From the NCBI RefSeq assembly GCF_028389875.1, contig NC_084664.1, positions 135,075,966 through 135,139,965 of the forward strand: DNA of 64,000 bases. Direction: 5' to 3'. Below are positions 14,142 through 25,265 of the stretch, piece after piece; positions within the stretch are counted from its first letter, which is position 1; each line of letters opens with the position of its first letter. The stretch comes from Rhea pennata (taxonomy: Eukaryota > Chordata > Aves > Rheiformes > Rheidae). Both the position numbers and the translations under genes were made by a program. The notes under the pieces were generated by a model. That model was not told the origin of the DNA. It saw nothing but the letters and a program-made list of their open reading frames with translations, and made no database searches.

Positions 14142-14509
14142 GCAAACGAATAAAAGAGTAGGCATTTCCTCACACATACACCGAAGAAGGGATGCAGCTA
14201 TTCCTCCTCTCCAGCCGGGGACGGGAGGAGGGCAGAGGGGCCGATCGCACCGCTCGCTCGTCTCACACACACGCGTCCGGAGCGGGCTGCCCCGGCACTG
14301 CAGGGAGGGGGCGAGCCCCCCTCCATACACACTCACACACACGCTCACACTCTCCCCCCCCCCACACACACACGCCCCGAACGCTCCCTCCAACGGCCCC
14401 AACTGCCAACAACAAAGCCGCGGGCTGCGCGCGGGGCTGGCGGCGGGCAGGGGCGGCGGCGGCGGGACGCGCGCGACGCACACACATACAAAGCTGCCGC
14501 AGCACCTAC

Positions 14510-14563
14510 CAGGCGGGCAGCCTCGGCCCAGGTGCGGTCCTTCTTCTTCCTCTTGTCTTTCAT
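14510..14563 (-). CDS. ASXL3: ASXL3 coding exon 1 (N-terminal 18 codons)
   Basis: Reading the minus strand from the ATG at 14563 gives MKDKRKKKDRTWAEAARL, followed at once by the donor GTAGGT (14509 downward). The exon ends in phase 0. ASXL proteins share a start of the form MKDK-KKK-RTWAEAARL, and the KRKKKD variant fits ASXL3 better than ASXL1, which I recall as MKDKQKKKKE. The residues after this point in the family form the ASXN/HARE-HTH winged-helix domain, encoded by later exons not seen here. ASXL3 is a nuclear Polycomb-related scaffold that partners BAP1 in removing ubiquitin from histone H2A. The start codon has A at -3. The exon sits in a CpG island, as expected for this broadly regulated gene family, and is divergent from the coiled-coil gene downstream. 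The family is near certain; the paralogue rests on a few residues plus gene order. Confidence 0.9.
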
Positions 14564-14571
14564 GTTTGCAT
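14560..14571 (-). promoter_or_regulatory. Three-codon upstream ORF overlapping the ASXL3 start
   Basis: On the minus strand an upstream ATG at 14571 reads ATG CAA ACA TGA. Its stop codon shares bases with the main ATG (the arrangement is ATGA). The upstream ATG has G at -3. A second upstream ATG at 14576, in a weaker context, is in the +1 frame and reads through the whole of coding exon 1. Both would lie in any leader that begins above 14576. Short uORFs with this geometry can act by termination and re-initiation; a functional role here is inferred. Confidence 0.6.
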
Positions 14572-14860
14572 CTCATTGAGGTGGTTCTGGGGGGGGGCGG
14601 GGGGAAGGGCGGACCGGGGCGCGCGCGGGGGGGCCGGGGGGCCCGGAGGTGTTCCGCACGGACAATGATACGGTGACACCGAGCGCTGGAGCCCCCGGGG
14701 CGGGAGGGGCGGGGGAAGGAGGAGGCGGAGAAGGAGGAGCGGCAAGAGGAGGAGGAGGAGGAGGAGGAAAGAGGGGGCCGGGCCGGCTCGGCTCCCCGCA
14801 GCGGCGGCGGCACAGCTGACAGCTTGAGGGATGCTCCGCTACGCTCACAACAATGCACGA

Positions 14861-14868
14861 TGACGTCA
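14861..14868. promoter_or_regulatory. Palindromic CRE (CREB/ATF site)
   Basis: A perfect TGACGTCA octamer lies about 300 bp upstream of the ASXL3 ATG within the CpG island. This is the canonical full cyclic-AMP response element, and its CpG makes it sensitive to methylation. Chance occurrence of one 8-mer in a 1-kb GC-rich island is not negligible, but full CREs are strongly enriched near transcription starts. Confidence 0.6.
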
Positions 14869-14928
14869 CGCGGGGGAATGGCGACCGCACCAAACATCCC
14901 CGCGGCGGCGGCGGCGGCGGCGTCCGCC

Positions 14929-14976
14929 CTCGCGAGGAAGCCGCCCGGGCGCGCGCCCTCCGCCAAACCTCGCGAG
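14929..14976. promoter_or_regulatory. Paired CTCGCGAG elements
   Basis: Two copies of the palindrome CTCGCGAG start at 14929 and 14969, 40 bp apart (about four helical turns). The core of the TCTCGCGAGA motif, bound by BANP and by Kaiso-type proteins at unmethylated CpG-island promoters, is present. The second copy extends to nine of the ten motif bases (CTCGCGAGA). Confidence 0.5.
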
Positions 14977-15043
14977 AGCAGCCGCGGCGCCGCGCTTCAC
15001 CCGCGCTGGGGGAAGTGGGGAGGGGGCCGCCGGCCGGGGCCCG

Positions 15044-15062
15044 ACTACGGCTCCCGTGGTGC
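15044..15062 (+). promoter_or_regulatory. ZNF143/THAP11-type site
   Basis: The sequence ACTACGGCTCCCGTGGTGC fits the long ZNF143 (SBS) pattern ACTACnnnTCCC followed by a spaced TGC. The fixed positions ACTAC, TCCC and the terminal TGC all match. Such sites usually lie within about 100 bp of the transcription start and are common at divergent promoters. I infer that the ASXL3 start, or a divergent start, is close to here. Confidence 0.6.
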
Positions 15063-17877
15063 AGCGCGGCGTGGCGCGAGGGGCGTCTGCGCGGGCGGCG
15101 GGGCTGTGGCGGGCAGGGTCGGTGCGGCGCCGGCGGTTTGAATCGTTATTCATAGCGCTGCGCCTCACCCGGCGCCGCTGTTTGAACTGCAGCCCCTTCC
15201 CCCCTCCTCAGCTACAGCGCATTTCTTTCCCCTTTCGGCTGGTCGCTCTGAAAGTGTTAAACCTAGCTTAAAATAGGGCTTGGCCCTCGAGTGACTCCAC
15301 TTGAGCGGTGTTTGTAGTCTCCATGTTGGCGTTTACTAGCAGTTCAGTTCAAATTACCCCAGGCCTTGGAGGGAAACAAGCAGTCCAGTCACCTCTGAAA
15401 CAAAACAGGATCGCTAATCCGTGAGCGGTGCCGGCAGCCGGTTAGCTGCACTAGTGCATGTGTGTGGAGACGGCTCTGAGACGACTTGTCCTTCTGTCAC
15501 CACAGGATTTACTTATGTCTCAACAATTCCACACTGAACGCAGGGAAGCATCTGAATTTTCACTCCCAAGTGACAACCCAAAATTTGACAAACCGAGCCC
15601 CAACCAAATTGCTGTCAGTTCAGAAAGATCCGTATCTGCAACTTGTTTTCTTGTCAGAGTAGGAGAAAACTCCCTTTGTTCCAGTGTAAACAAAGTCAAA
15701 GCAGCTGATATGTTAGATTCATAAGCTTGCTGAAGGATATTTTGTTTTATTTGATAACTCAGGATTAAGATATCTATGAAATGTAAAGCTATGGATTTAA
15801 TACACCTTTTTGATTTATGGGATATTTTGATATGAGTTTTCTCCCCTATTTACTCCCCAAATACTGAAGTATTTTTGGAATACTATTGAAATATTTTTGG
15901 CTTTTTTGTTTAGACTGAAATGAGTTTGAAATTATTCAGGTTGTGTGTATCCATCTTTTCTGTCCCTGCTACCTCCTTCTTCCCTCTCCTAGTAACACCA
16001 ATGTTCTGCCTTGCCTTCTTGATTTTGATAACAGTAAAAACTGCGTATTAAAACCCAGAAGCATACAATTCACCAGAAGAAAAATCACTCCCAACTATTG
16101 CTATTCTAAGGCTGTTTTATCTAGAAAAGTACATGAGGTAGCATTAGATGAGGTGGAAGTGGCTACCTGATAGCACTCTCTCAAAACATTCAGAAAAGCA
16201 CTCACATGGTATACAGCGTTCCAACTGAAGACATGTCCTATTCCTGATCTTTATATTATAATTGGATATGATACAGGGAAGATAGTTCTTCATAACGACA
16301 CCTTTCCAGACTTGATAATTCGTTTCTACTTAAACGAAAATAAAATCTTTAATGAAACAGAGTTGCTATTGAAGCAGCTGCTTTGAAATTCAATTTGGAC
16401 TCCTGATTGTGTTGCTTGCTTGCTTACTTTTTCCTCAGAATTAACCAAAGAATTCTGAATATGCCTCAAAATCTTCCCAAGGAGAAGGCTGTAGAAACTG
16501 GAATATTTCGCATTCAACAGAGTTAGGCAGTATAAAAATGTCTTAAATCATTCAGTTGTAGGAACAGGTACATGTTCCTAGACTTTATTTGTAACTTACT
16601 TAATACCTTTTTGTCACTTTCAGGAAGGAAATGCTTGCTGTTAGTATAACTTTTAAGTCTATGTTTTGTTTCTTTTTCTTTGTTTTCTGCTTTTTATGCC
16701 TCTTTCCTACTTCCTTTTTCTTTCTTTTGCATTTCCTCTCCCTCAGTAACTTCCTAGTTTTACATTTCATTCCCATCTCATCCCCCATGGTAACAACCTA
16801 AATTTTTAGTAATTAAGTAGTTAATTAAAGCCTGCCTTTGAAACAACATCATGGTTTTCAGTATTGAAACTGCAACACAACTAAAAATACATAGAGAAGT
16901 TTATCAGTCACCTCTGTCACAAGTAAATGTTTCAGGTTGTTTTCAGACTTAAAGAAATGTTCCGCACTAGTTCCCTGTCTGTTCACAGTTAGATGATAAT
17001 CCTGTGGCAGAACAAACTACACCATATGCATAACATGAATTGAATTTCCATTACTTCAGGAGAATTTTGGTGTTGCAGGGTTGGTGTTGGACAGAAGAGG
17101 ACATTGCTCAGACAAAGGGAAAGTCAGGGACCCCCTAAGTCTGGGCTAATTATTTTTGATTGGTTTGTTGCATAGTACTATTGCCTGTTGTAGTCATGCT
17201 TTCATCTAATATTTCTATGGATACATGGAATAATCTTTTCAGTGTTATAGCCTTTCTGTTCAACTACTGCAGAAACTAGACAAGTGCTACCATTGAGTTC
17301 ATCTGCATCATTCTGACAAAGTGCATATGCTCCTAAGTTCCTTGTTCAGATGCAAAGGGTTGGAAGTTATATGCTTGCAGTTAATGGCTCTGACCTTGCT
17401 GAAGAAACAAAACCATCTCTGCTCTTTACTATGTCAGAGCAGAGAGCCAATGTGCATTCTGCTCACTTTTCCTCAAGATAAAAAAATGAAGCTGTGCTCT
17501 TGAAATGAAATAATTTTCTTCAATAAATGTTGTAGCTGAATCCTATAAACAATGACAGCATACACAGAAACCAGGTAAATCAACAGACCAGTATGTTGCT
17601 GCTTTAAGGAAGTTGATGATCATGTGTAAGTCTAGAAGCACAGCAGAAGGCGGTCAAATTTGGCTTACAGAAGAAAACATTTCCTATTGATTAGTATTCG
17701 TTGCATGATTAGGACTTGACATTGCAGGACCATTGTTACTCTAACCAAATTGACAATAGCAAAACTGAGAATGAAAAGCTTGCACACTCTATTCAAATTG
17801 CATCTGGAAGCATGGCTAAAAGCTCAGCATACAACATTACAATGTTTGCATCTCAGAGTCATGATTTCAGGGAACTG

Positions 17878-17963
17878 CATGTGTGTGTGTGCATACACAT
17901 ATATATATGTAAAAAATATATATAGTATATATACCTCTGTGTGTGTGTATATATATATATAAA

Positions 17964-17995
<32 letters not shown>

Positions 17996-18007
17996 CATAT
18001 ATATATG
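17878..18007. repeat. Compound TG/TA microsatellite
   Basis: Alternating TG and TA blocks (TGTGTG, CATATATATATG, TATATAC, TGTGTGTGTGTATATATATA and similar) run for about 130 bp. Alternating purine-pyrimidine DNA of this kind is length-variable and prone to unusual structure. Confidence 0.9.
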
Positions 18008-21000
18008 CTACTACTACCTTCACACCACTTCGTAATTCACATTGGATAACCAGCAAATGCAAATTTATGAAAAACTGCATAAAGATGTTATATTAAAATA
18101 TATGATAATATTCTACTTGAACAATATTAATGTGAAGGTATAGTGCCAGATATTACTGTTTGACCATAAATAGAAACAGATATAGATGCATTTGTGTCAT
18201 GTTATCTTTTGTCAAATCAGAAGAATGGCCATAGGCTTCTAAAATAATGCTGGACAACAACTTCTGAGTTTCATACCCAGTGAATATATGTACCCTTAGA
18301 AGTTTGACACTTGATGTATTTAATGAACCACCTGAAAAACAACTTTGTTCATGTTGATTCCTGCCTATAAATACAATTTCTAGATGCCTACTGCCAAATT
18401 CTTTATTGTGCATAGTAATATTCCTGTTAAGCAGAAATCTCTAAACTGCACTGAATGTGCAAACATATATTGGATGCATTGCTTCAATACAACCAAACAG
18501 TGGTACAATGCAAATTCCAGTTTCACAAAAGAGTATTTACAGAAATTAAAGTTTAATCTAATGTGCCACCATTACAATGGAAGTTATATTTCATATATCA
18601 CAATTCAGTGAGGGAGACTGAGACATAAGATTTAAAAAACAACAAAAATAAACCTAGCTCAGAATGCTATTAATGAAAACACTGCATTTTCTGAATTAGT
18701 TTTACCACAGTACTGACAAAAAGAAAGCTGAAATGTTTGTTTTTTTGTGAACTTAATGACATTGTGACAGACAGCCATCCATTTACAGAAATGTATATTT
18801 GTATGTAAACATAGTATTTGCAGTATGTTTTCTACTCTTGATTTAAATAATGCATATTACTAATTTTTCAGACAGTATGAGTTTCACAGTATTTATTACC
18901 CTTAATGGACTTTTCTCTTTTAATCATGTGCCATATGGACTTGAATCAACATCCAGAGCTTTTCAAATATGACAATAATTCTTAATAATGAGCCTAGAAT
19001 CTAATATTATCTGGATATGTTGTTGTATTTGGAAAGACTCCTGAACCTCACAAAGAAATACTACAGGGTGTACTTCTACATGTCTGTACAGGAGGGCTGA
19101 AGCTGAATTTTGCAGAATACCAAATCAGATGCACAGACTAGTTTTTCTTAGGGATGTCATCTCTCAGTTGAGGCTGAAAAAAAACTTGTAGTACGTGTAG
19201 TAGATATCAGGAATTATAGTAATGATTTTCTTTTTTAGGTCTCAAATCAAGGCATACATTGTCTATTCCTAGCTATGCATTAGTTGTAGAACTGTTCTAC
19301 TATTTTGTTAAACTTAAAATTTATCCTGGACATAAGTTACTGCAGCTAATTCTTGAACAATTAAATATTTGACTTTATATAGCCAGTATTTTAAACTGTT
19401 GGCTTCAGTGTTTACAATTGTCATTATTTTTTTGTCTCAGCACAGGGATGGCCAACTACTATAAGCCTAGGGCAAGTATTTTATTCCCCTCTAGCCCTCT
19501 GGAAGACAGATAAACACTCAGATATTTCCTGGCATTGCAGCTGATCTAATAAATCCAGTTATAGCTAGCCTGCTATACCTTTCAGTATATGCACAGCAAT
19601 ATCCCCAGTTTAACTAGTCTATCAATCAGTCGTAATTTCAGTCAAACCATCTTCCAGGCAGTACTTCACCTAAGTCTTGTTGGCTATCACTTGTTCATAG
19701 TATGAGTGTGGAGCCACTCCTACACCAATCTGTGAGGGCAATTCCTACCAAGAACAGTTCATAAGATACCAGAAAAATGTTAGAAAGTGAATGCTACAGA
19801 AAAGTAGAGAACCTACTGCTGAGGCATTACGTTTGAACTGCATACAAATTACACCTCTTTGGTGGTTCTTTTAACAACAGAAAGACTCAGGAGCAGGAAC
19901 TAGATGGCTAGCAAGATTACTATCTTTTTTGTATGACACAGTTTAGTTAAATCGAAAGCATAGCAGCTGATAGTTTATCTCATCTGCTCTTTTTCGGATG
20001 CTTATCTAGTTGATTAGAAGGAATTTGCTGCACATATTAGAAATATGGTTGCTGCAATTACAAGAGAAAAAAATTGAAGCTGTTTGCTTGTAGTATCCAA
20101 TTTAACAGCAATTATATATCTTCTCTAGAAGGTGATCCAGAAATTCCAAATACACTGACGCTATTCTAAAACCACATTTTAGTCAACAAAATAAATGTCA
20201 CCTACAAGATAAGTATGTGATAAAATGTCACATCAAGGTGTATGGAGTTTTTTAGGAGTTGCCAAGATACAACTCCAGAGGAGTTAATTACAAGCAAAAA
20301 TTATACATCTTGCTCATGGTAGGTTATGATAAGGAGATGGTCAGTACAAACCAACAATTACAGAACAAGTATTGGTGGCCAGAACTGGATATGAATGTCT
20401 GAAGCGTCCATAAAATCTCATGTCACTCATCAGAATTAAGACAAGTGACTCACACACTACCATTACAGCCTGTCCCATACCTTTCTTGATAGATGATATC
20501 ACAAAATGACCAAACACAGCATTTACATTGTGTGACATCTGCTACTATGATCATTTTCTTGTCTGTTTTCAACCAAGAGTGAGAGCTGGAAGAATTAGGT
20601 TCTGTGAAGTTTTTCTGACAAAGGGAAATGCATATAAAAGGTCATTATTGAGTTACCATCAAGCCAATGAACAATGTTCAATAGAGTTTTGAAAAAGACT
20701 TTGCAGCTAACCTGGAAGGATAAACTTGGAAAACCTTGTCTATGGACTGATTACAAATTTAAGGAGTAATGTACCATGTAATCAAAACTACACTAAGTTA
20801 AATGTTGCTAGGTTGAAGAGATGTAAACCTGAAGTAGTAGCACAATCAGATATAAAGCAAGCAGTTCAACAGAAAGAAAAATAATACAGATCATTTTTTA
20901 CTAAGGATCTGCAGTTCAAATCTGGCTTTGTAAGTGCAAAACTCTGGAATCCTATGAAAAGGGGAGTCAGAATATATGTTGTCTCTCAAGATTGTTGGGG

Positions 21001-24000
21001 AGAAGGACTTATCTTTTGGATAAGTACAGAATGCTTCTTACCTGCTTGCACTTGCTTGCCAAGAGCAATGTAAAAATATTTTCAATTATTTCCTCGTAAA
21101 AGATTACCTCCCCTTCTCCACATTACAAGACAATGGCACAAGACAGTCTGGTCAGCGTCCTACTAGCTCCAGATAACTATCTGCATGCCTTAGAAACTGT
21201 TAGGCAAAAATAAAAAAATAGCACATTGATAACAAAATGTTAGTTTATTAATGATACCACATTACAACACAGACTCACAAAATGCAGTATTGGTGAAAAA
21301 CAGCAGAGGGCATTTCTCAGATGCGCTGATGCAAAAAGAAGAGAAAATTCAGTCTGGGGATCTCTCTTTGTGTGTTTAGTCGAGGCTTGCTGCAGACATG
21401 TTGGTGGGGTTTTTTTCCTTTGCTGCTCCCTTACGGCCATGGAATCAAACCTCAGTGATACCACAGAATATATAAAACTTGGGCATTATTAGAAATCAAT
21501 AAATGATTCTGTTTTAGATGTATTATATTAGTTTTCTCTATTTGAGTTGTGCTGATTCTGCAGAAACAGTAAAGATTTTTCTCCTAAACTTAGCAGATTA
21601 ATCTACTTATGCTTGACACCCTGCAAGAGACTGCACTCAAGGAAATGCATGCAAATTCAGTGCCATTTTACATAATTGCTTATCAGAATAGTTTAATTTA
21701 TAATATATTAGCTAATTGAATTTAAGCATTATAAAAGCCAAACAAAGGCCAAATAAAGTAGTTATTGGAATGACAATATTTTCTTTTTATGAGTATAAAA
21801 TGTGGATTATAAACTTGAGGCAGAGACTGATAGAGTCCCTTTGGTAGAGTATTTGTGGTGTGGTTACCACATTCAGCATTGTTCTATAGGCATCATAACA
21901 AAAAGAATTTATATATTTGAGATAAAATTATGCACATGTGATGGTTATATACCTTTTAAAACTGTAAAATCATATATTTAAATACTCTAAGAGTATCATG
22001 CAAAAACCGAGAGTCTTCACTAAAAACATACTAATCAGAACAACGAGGCTAAAAATTTTAGTCAGAGCTTTAATGCTTACTTTCCTTAGTTGTCTTCCTG
22101 CCTTTTTGTCCTCAGCTACCCTCTGCTATATCTCTCAGATAAACTTATGCCCATAAGTTCCCATTACTCCCATTATGCCCATTATCCCATTCCTTTGAGC
22201 CATCAATTTGTGGTCCAGCTATTCAACCACAGATCATAGATCACTTATTCTTAGACCCTTTAGAGATAAAGAAAATATTTTTTTTACCACTTTTTAATAA
22301 GGAACAATTTCCCACTATAGTGAAGACTTAAAACTTTAATTTCTGTTGTGTATATACAGCTCTCTGTGCTTGTTATAGGCTGCAAAACCATATGGCACAT
22401 CACAGTTTAATTGGGATGTATTGGCCCCATAACAGTTTGAAATTTAAAGCAAGCTGAAGTCTGAAGCCCTTACTATTCTCAGATCTAAACTTTTTCAATT
22501 TAAAATGTATGAGTATTCCTCTTAAGTTCAGGAGAATAGTTTTGTTAAGAAAATGCTAAAACATTAGCAGAAGCAGATTTCCAGCATGGCAGCAGATAGT
22601 ACTTATGCTGGAAAATATTTGGCTGGACTGCAAAGAGCCCATGGAGGAGATGCATATCTGTTGTGTCTGGATCTATTTTTTTACAAATTATTACTAAAAA
22701 AAACCCAGAGTGTAGCAGTTATCCTGTATTCCTAACAGACCTTGTAGAAAAGTATAGAGATAATTAATGGAAATTTATTTTTGAATCTCCTAATCTCTCT
22801 CTACTCTTTTACAATATTCTCTTAAAAATGTGAGCTTATAAATTCTCAAATTCTGGACAAAGAAAGTTATGTTTTAAAAAAATATTTCAAAAAATGAATT
22901 AAACACATAATCAGATGATTTTATGCATTCTTCCAGAAAATTATAACCCACTAAGGTTCATTGTCAGAACTACAAGGGAGCTACATAACTACATTGGGCT
23001 TTATATGGCTGTTGTGATGTTTATGGATTGAAAACACTTTCACTAAATTATGACAATTTACAAAGAGGCTAATTTGGAAAATTTAAGGATTTGCGTAGCA
23101 GATGACTTCCGCTTTTAGAGCCTGACACTAGTGCAGGGACAGGAAGAAAAGGTTACTAGGCAGATTGTAAGTGTGCAATATGCAATAAAGGTTTGTGGAC
23201 TATGAGCTTTTTAGATCAATCACTTTACCTAGCTGGCTTTTAGGTTATACTCAACAATGAGGAGAGGGAAAGGCTTATAAGGAAGTTATTTTGGGAAGTG
23301 AAAGAATCTAATACATTATTAACAAGAGAATATCACTTCTGATCAAATGCTTTTATAGCTGATTAGATTGGTCCACTCAATTTGCATTTAAAAGACAATT
23401 AAAATAATCTCATTATTTTCAGCATTCGTCATGCTAGAATTTATGAAAAAGGAAAGAAAAAAGTTGTACGTAATTACTGGAAATGCTTGCAAAAGAATAA
23501 TATGCTGCACACGCAGCATCTATCCTGCATCAAGGCCAGCCATTTATGTACATGTGGGAGAAGAAAGCAAAAATAATCCGTTTTGTACAAAGTGCAGAAA
23601 ATGCCTTTCTTGATTTGATTTAAAATGTCTAAATTGTTAATTTATGAAAAACAAGGTAACCAGTATGAGGAGTGCATAATAGTCAGTTTTTCACAGCATA
23701 AGACAATATTCCATATTAATAGATATTGTGGAAGAGAAGACATCACTTATTCCAATCCAGATATAAAGATATTTCAGGTAGATGAATATGATTGTTACAG
23801 CCCAGCAGCAAAAGGCACAGCATAAAACTTTTTTAACAAAACAGTACAGATGCTGCCTACATTCTTAGATGGAAATTTGCCATTGAGCAAGGGACCAGCT
23901 CACAGCCTATACGTCATTTACATGGCGTGCTGCACAGCAGTCTAGGTTAGCTATTGTGCAACAGAATCCTATAGCACAAATAAGAAGATATGTTTTTAAT

Positions 24001-25010
24001 CTACTACCTGATAGAGATTCCTGTTTTTGTTCAGATGATTCAGTACTCACTAAGCAGGCCAACTGTATATATTGCAACTGCATCCAGTCCTAGGTATGTA
24101 TGGCCTATAATTAAATGTATCCTTGTAATTTCAAAGAAAAAATGTTCATTATAAGTTTTCCAAATCAGCAGACTACAGTCATTGAAACTTATGCAATGCT
24201 GTCTCTTTAATTAAGTAACTGTTTTGAAGACCAGTTCTGTAAACATTTACATGCAGGATTCATTTTATGCATCCATGCGGTAATCATGAGAAAAATTTCT
24301 CCTGCTTAAAGGCCAAAAAAGACTACAATGCCTGAATTAGACTCAGGCAGAAATACCTTAATCCAAAATCACAAACCCCAAAGCTCTGTTCAAGACTTTT
24401 CTTGTCTGGAAATGTGCCTGGAGTCTGCCTATTTTAATGAATATTCTCTGCATGCTTCTTCCTGCACTGTTTCCGTGCATGCCTTCTATGAGTGGCCAGG
24501 CAAAGTACCTAAAACTACCTTCAAGATAATAAGCACTAGACTTCTGGTTAGGTGTGTTGTAACATATATAAATACACAGAAAGAAAACAGTCTAGCTGTA
24601 ATCAGAGAATTTAACAAGGTGCTTAGTGTATACATTGTACTCCATCCCTGCTCTTGAAAAAATTGGAAAGAATTTTCTTATTTACTTAATGTAATGTAGT
24701 TATACTTTTAAAACAGTGAGCAAGATAGCTAAATGGATTTATTTTCTTTGACAAGATCAAATTTCAGTTAAAATTACTCTAGCTTTACTCTTGTGGTTAT
24801 CCATACATTATTAAAGGACTTTCTCGTTTGGCATTTCCTCTGTGGGGAAGAGATTGGAACAAGAGTTTCAAGTTCCAAAATAAATGGAGGATGGTTAAAC
24901 AAGAAAAACTGTGGTTGCTGCAGTCAGGATTGCAAACCAGATTTGGTTGTAAAAAATTATATGTGGAATCTCATGAGCCATAGAAGAAGTATAATTTTCT
25001 AACTGAGACA

Positions 25011-25265
25011 GTGCGCTATCACAGAAACCCTAGACTTTAATCCTAGCTCTGCTCCCTGTTTGAATCCCTTGAAGTCTTTTTTTTTTTTTCCTTTAGCACA
25101 GTTCCCCACCTCTGACTACAGATATTAATATTTCATCTCTTCGTCCATTTGTCTTCCTTGTTTATTCAAATGGAAAGTTTGTCAGAACAGGCACTGAGAA
25201 TCTCTCGGTATGTGTACCTCATCAGATAAAATGGGATCCTGGTCTTCATCTTTGAGGCCATCATA
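25011..25265 (+). mobile_element. MIR1-type ancient SINE (amniote MIR)
   Basis: The order is diagnostic. A tRNA-like box B remnant (CTTTAATCCTAGCTCTGCTC) comes first, then a core segment (GCACAGTTCCCCACCTCTGA, TTAATATTTCATC) and a 3' tail with GGAAAGTTTGTCAGAACAGG, CTGAGAATCTCTCGGTATGT and AAAATGGGATCCTGGTCTTC. These parallel the 'gtaagctctttggggcaggg', 'actgtctctt' and 'aatggggtcctggtc' parts of the amniote MIR1 tail. A T-run at 25076-25090 interrupts it. The copy is old and diverged. Confidence 0.65.

Larger units (their letters stand above)
1..14509 (-). other. ASXL3: ASXL3 intron 1 (partial, runs off the left edge)
   Basis: This stretch follows the exon 1 donor on the minus strand. It is AT-rich, with many stops in all frames. 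I looked for the expected second ASXL exon (a helix-turn-helix segment with a PMT-KQIL-VI-type motif) and saw none, so exon 2 probably lies beyond base 1. It holds two tRNA-headed SINEs (6473-6868), a CR1 3' fragment (5148-5203), a MIR-like relic (11675-11790), a perfect hairpin (13527-13554) and CA repeats near the donor. The remaining bases show no gene or recognisable repeat. A small exon could be missed by eye. Confidence 0.7.
14190..15180. promoter_or_regulatory. ASXL3: CpG island: ASXL3 promoter, 5' leader and exon 1
   Basis: The GC content and CpG density rise abruptly here against AT-rich flanks. The island covers coding exon 1, the first part of intron 1 and the upstream leader. Inside are a perfect CRE (TGACGTCA, 14861-14868), two CTCGCGAG elements (14929 and 14969), a ZNF143-like site (15044-15062), a GGC triplet run (about 14900-14922) and a GGA run (about 14746-14768). 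No TATA box is apparent, which is usual for such promoters. The transcription start was not located; the cluster of sites suggests it lies roughly between 14.85 and 15.06 kb. A divergent noncoding transcript is possible but not shown by the sequence. Confidence 0.85.

Noticed and set aside
14100..14966. Minus-strand open frame of 288 codons and several overlapping frames on both strands across the first CpG island
   Set aside because: Low-complexity GC-rich composition removes stops; there is no protein-like similarity, and the frame overlaps ASXL3 exon 1 in a different frame and runs into CA repeats.
24328..24657. 109-codon plus-strand frame in the intergenic interval
   Set aside because: No recognisable domain, no flanking splice logic or promoter, and AT-rich intergenic context; a frame of this length is expected occasionally by chance.
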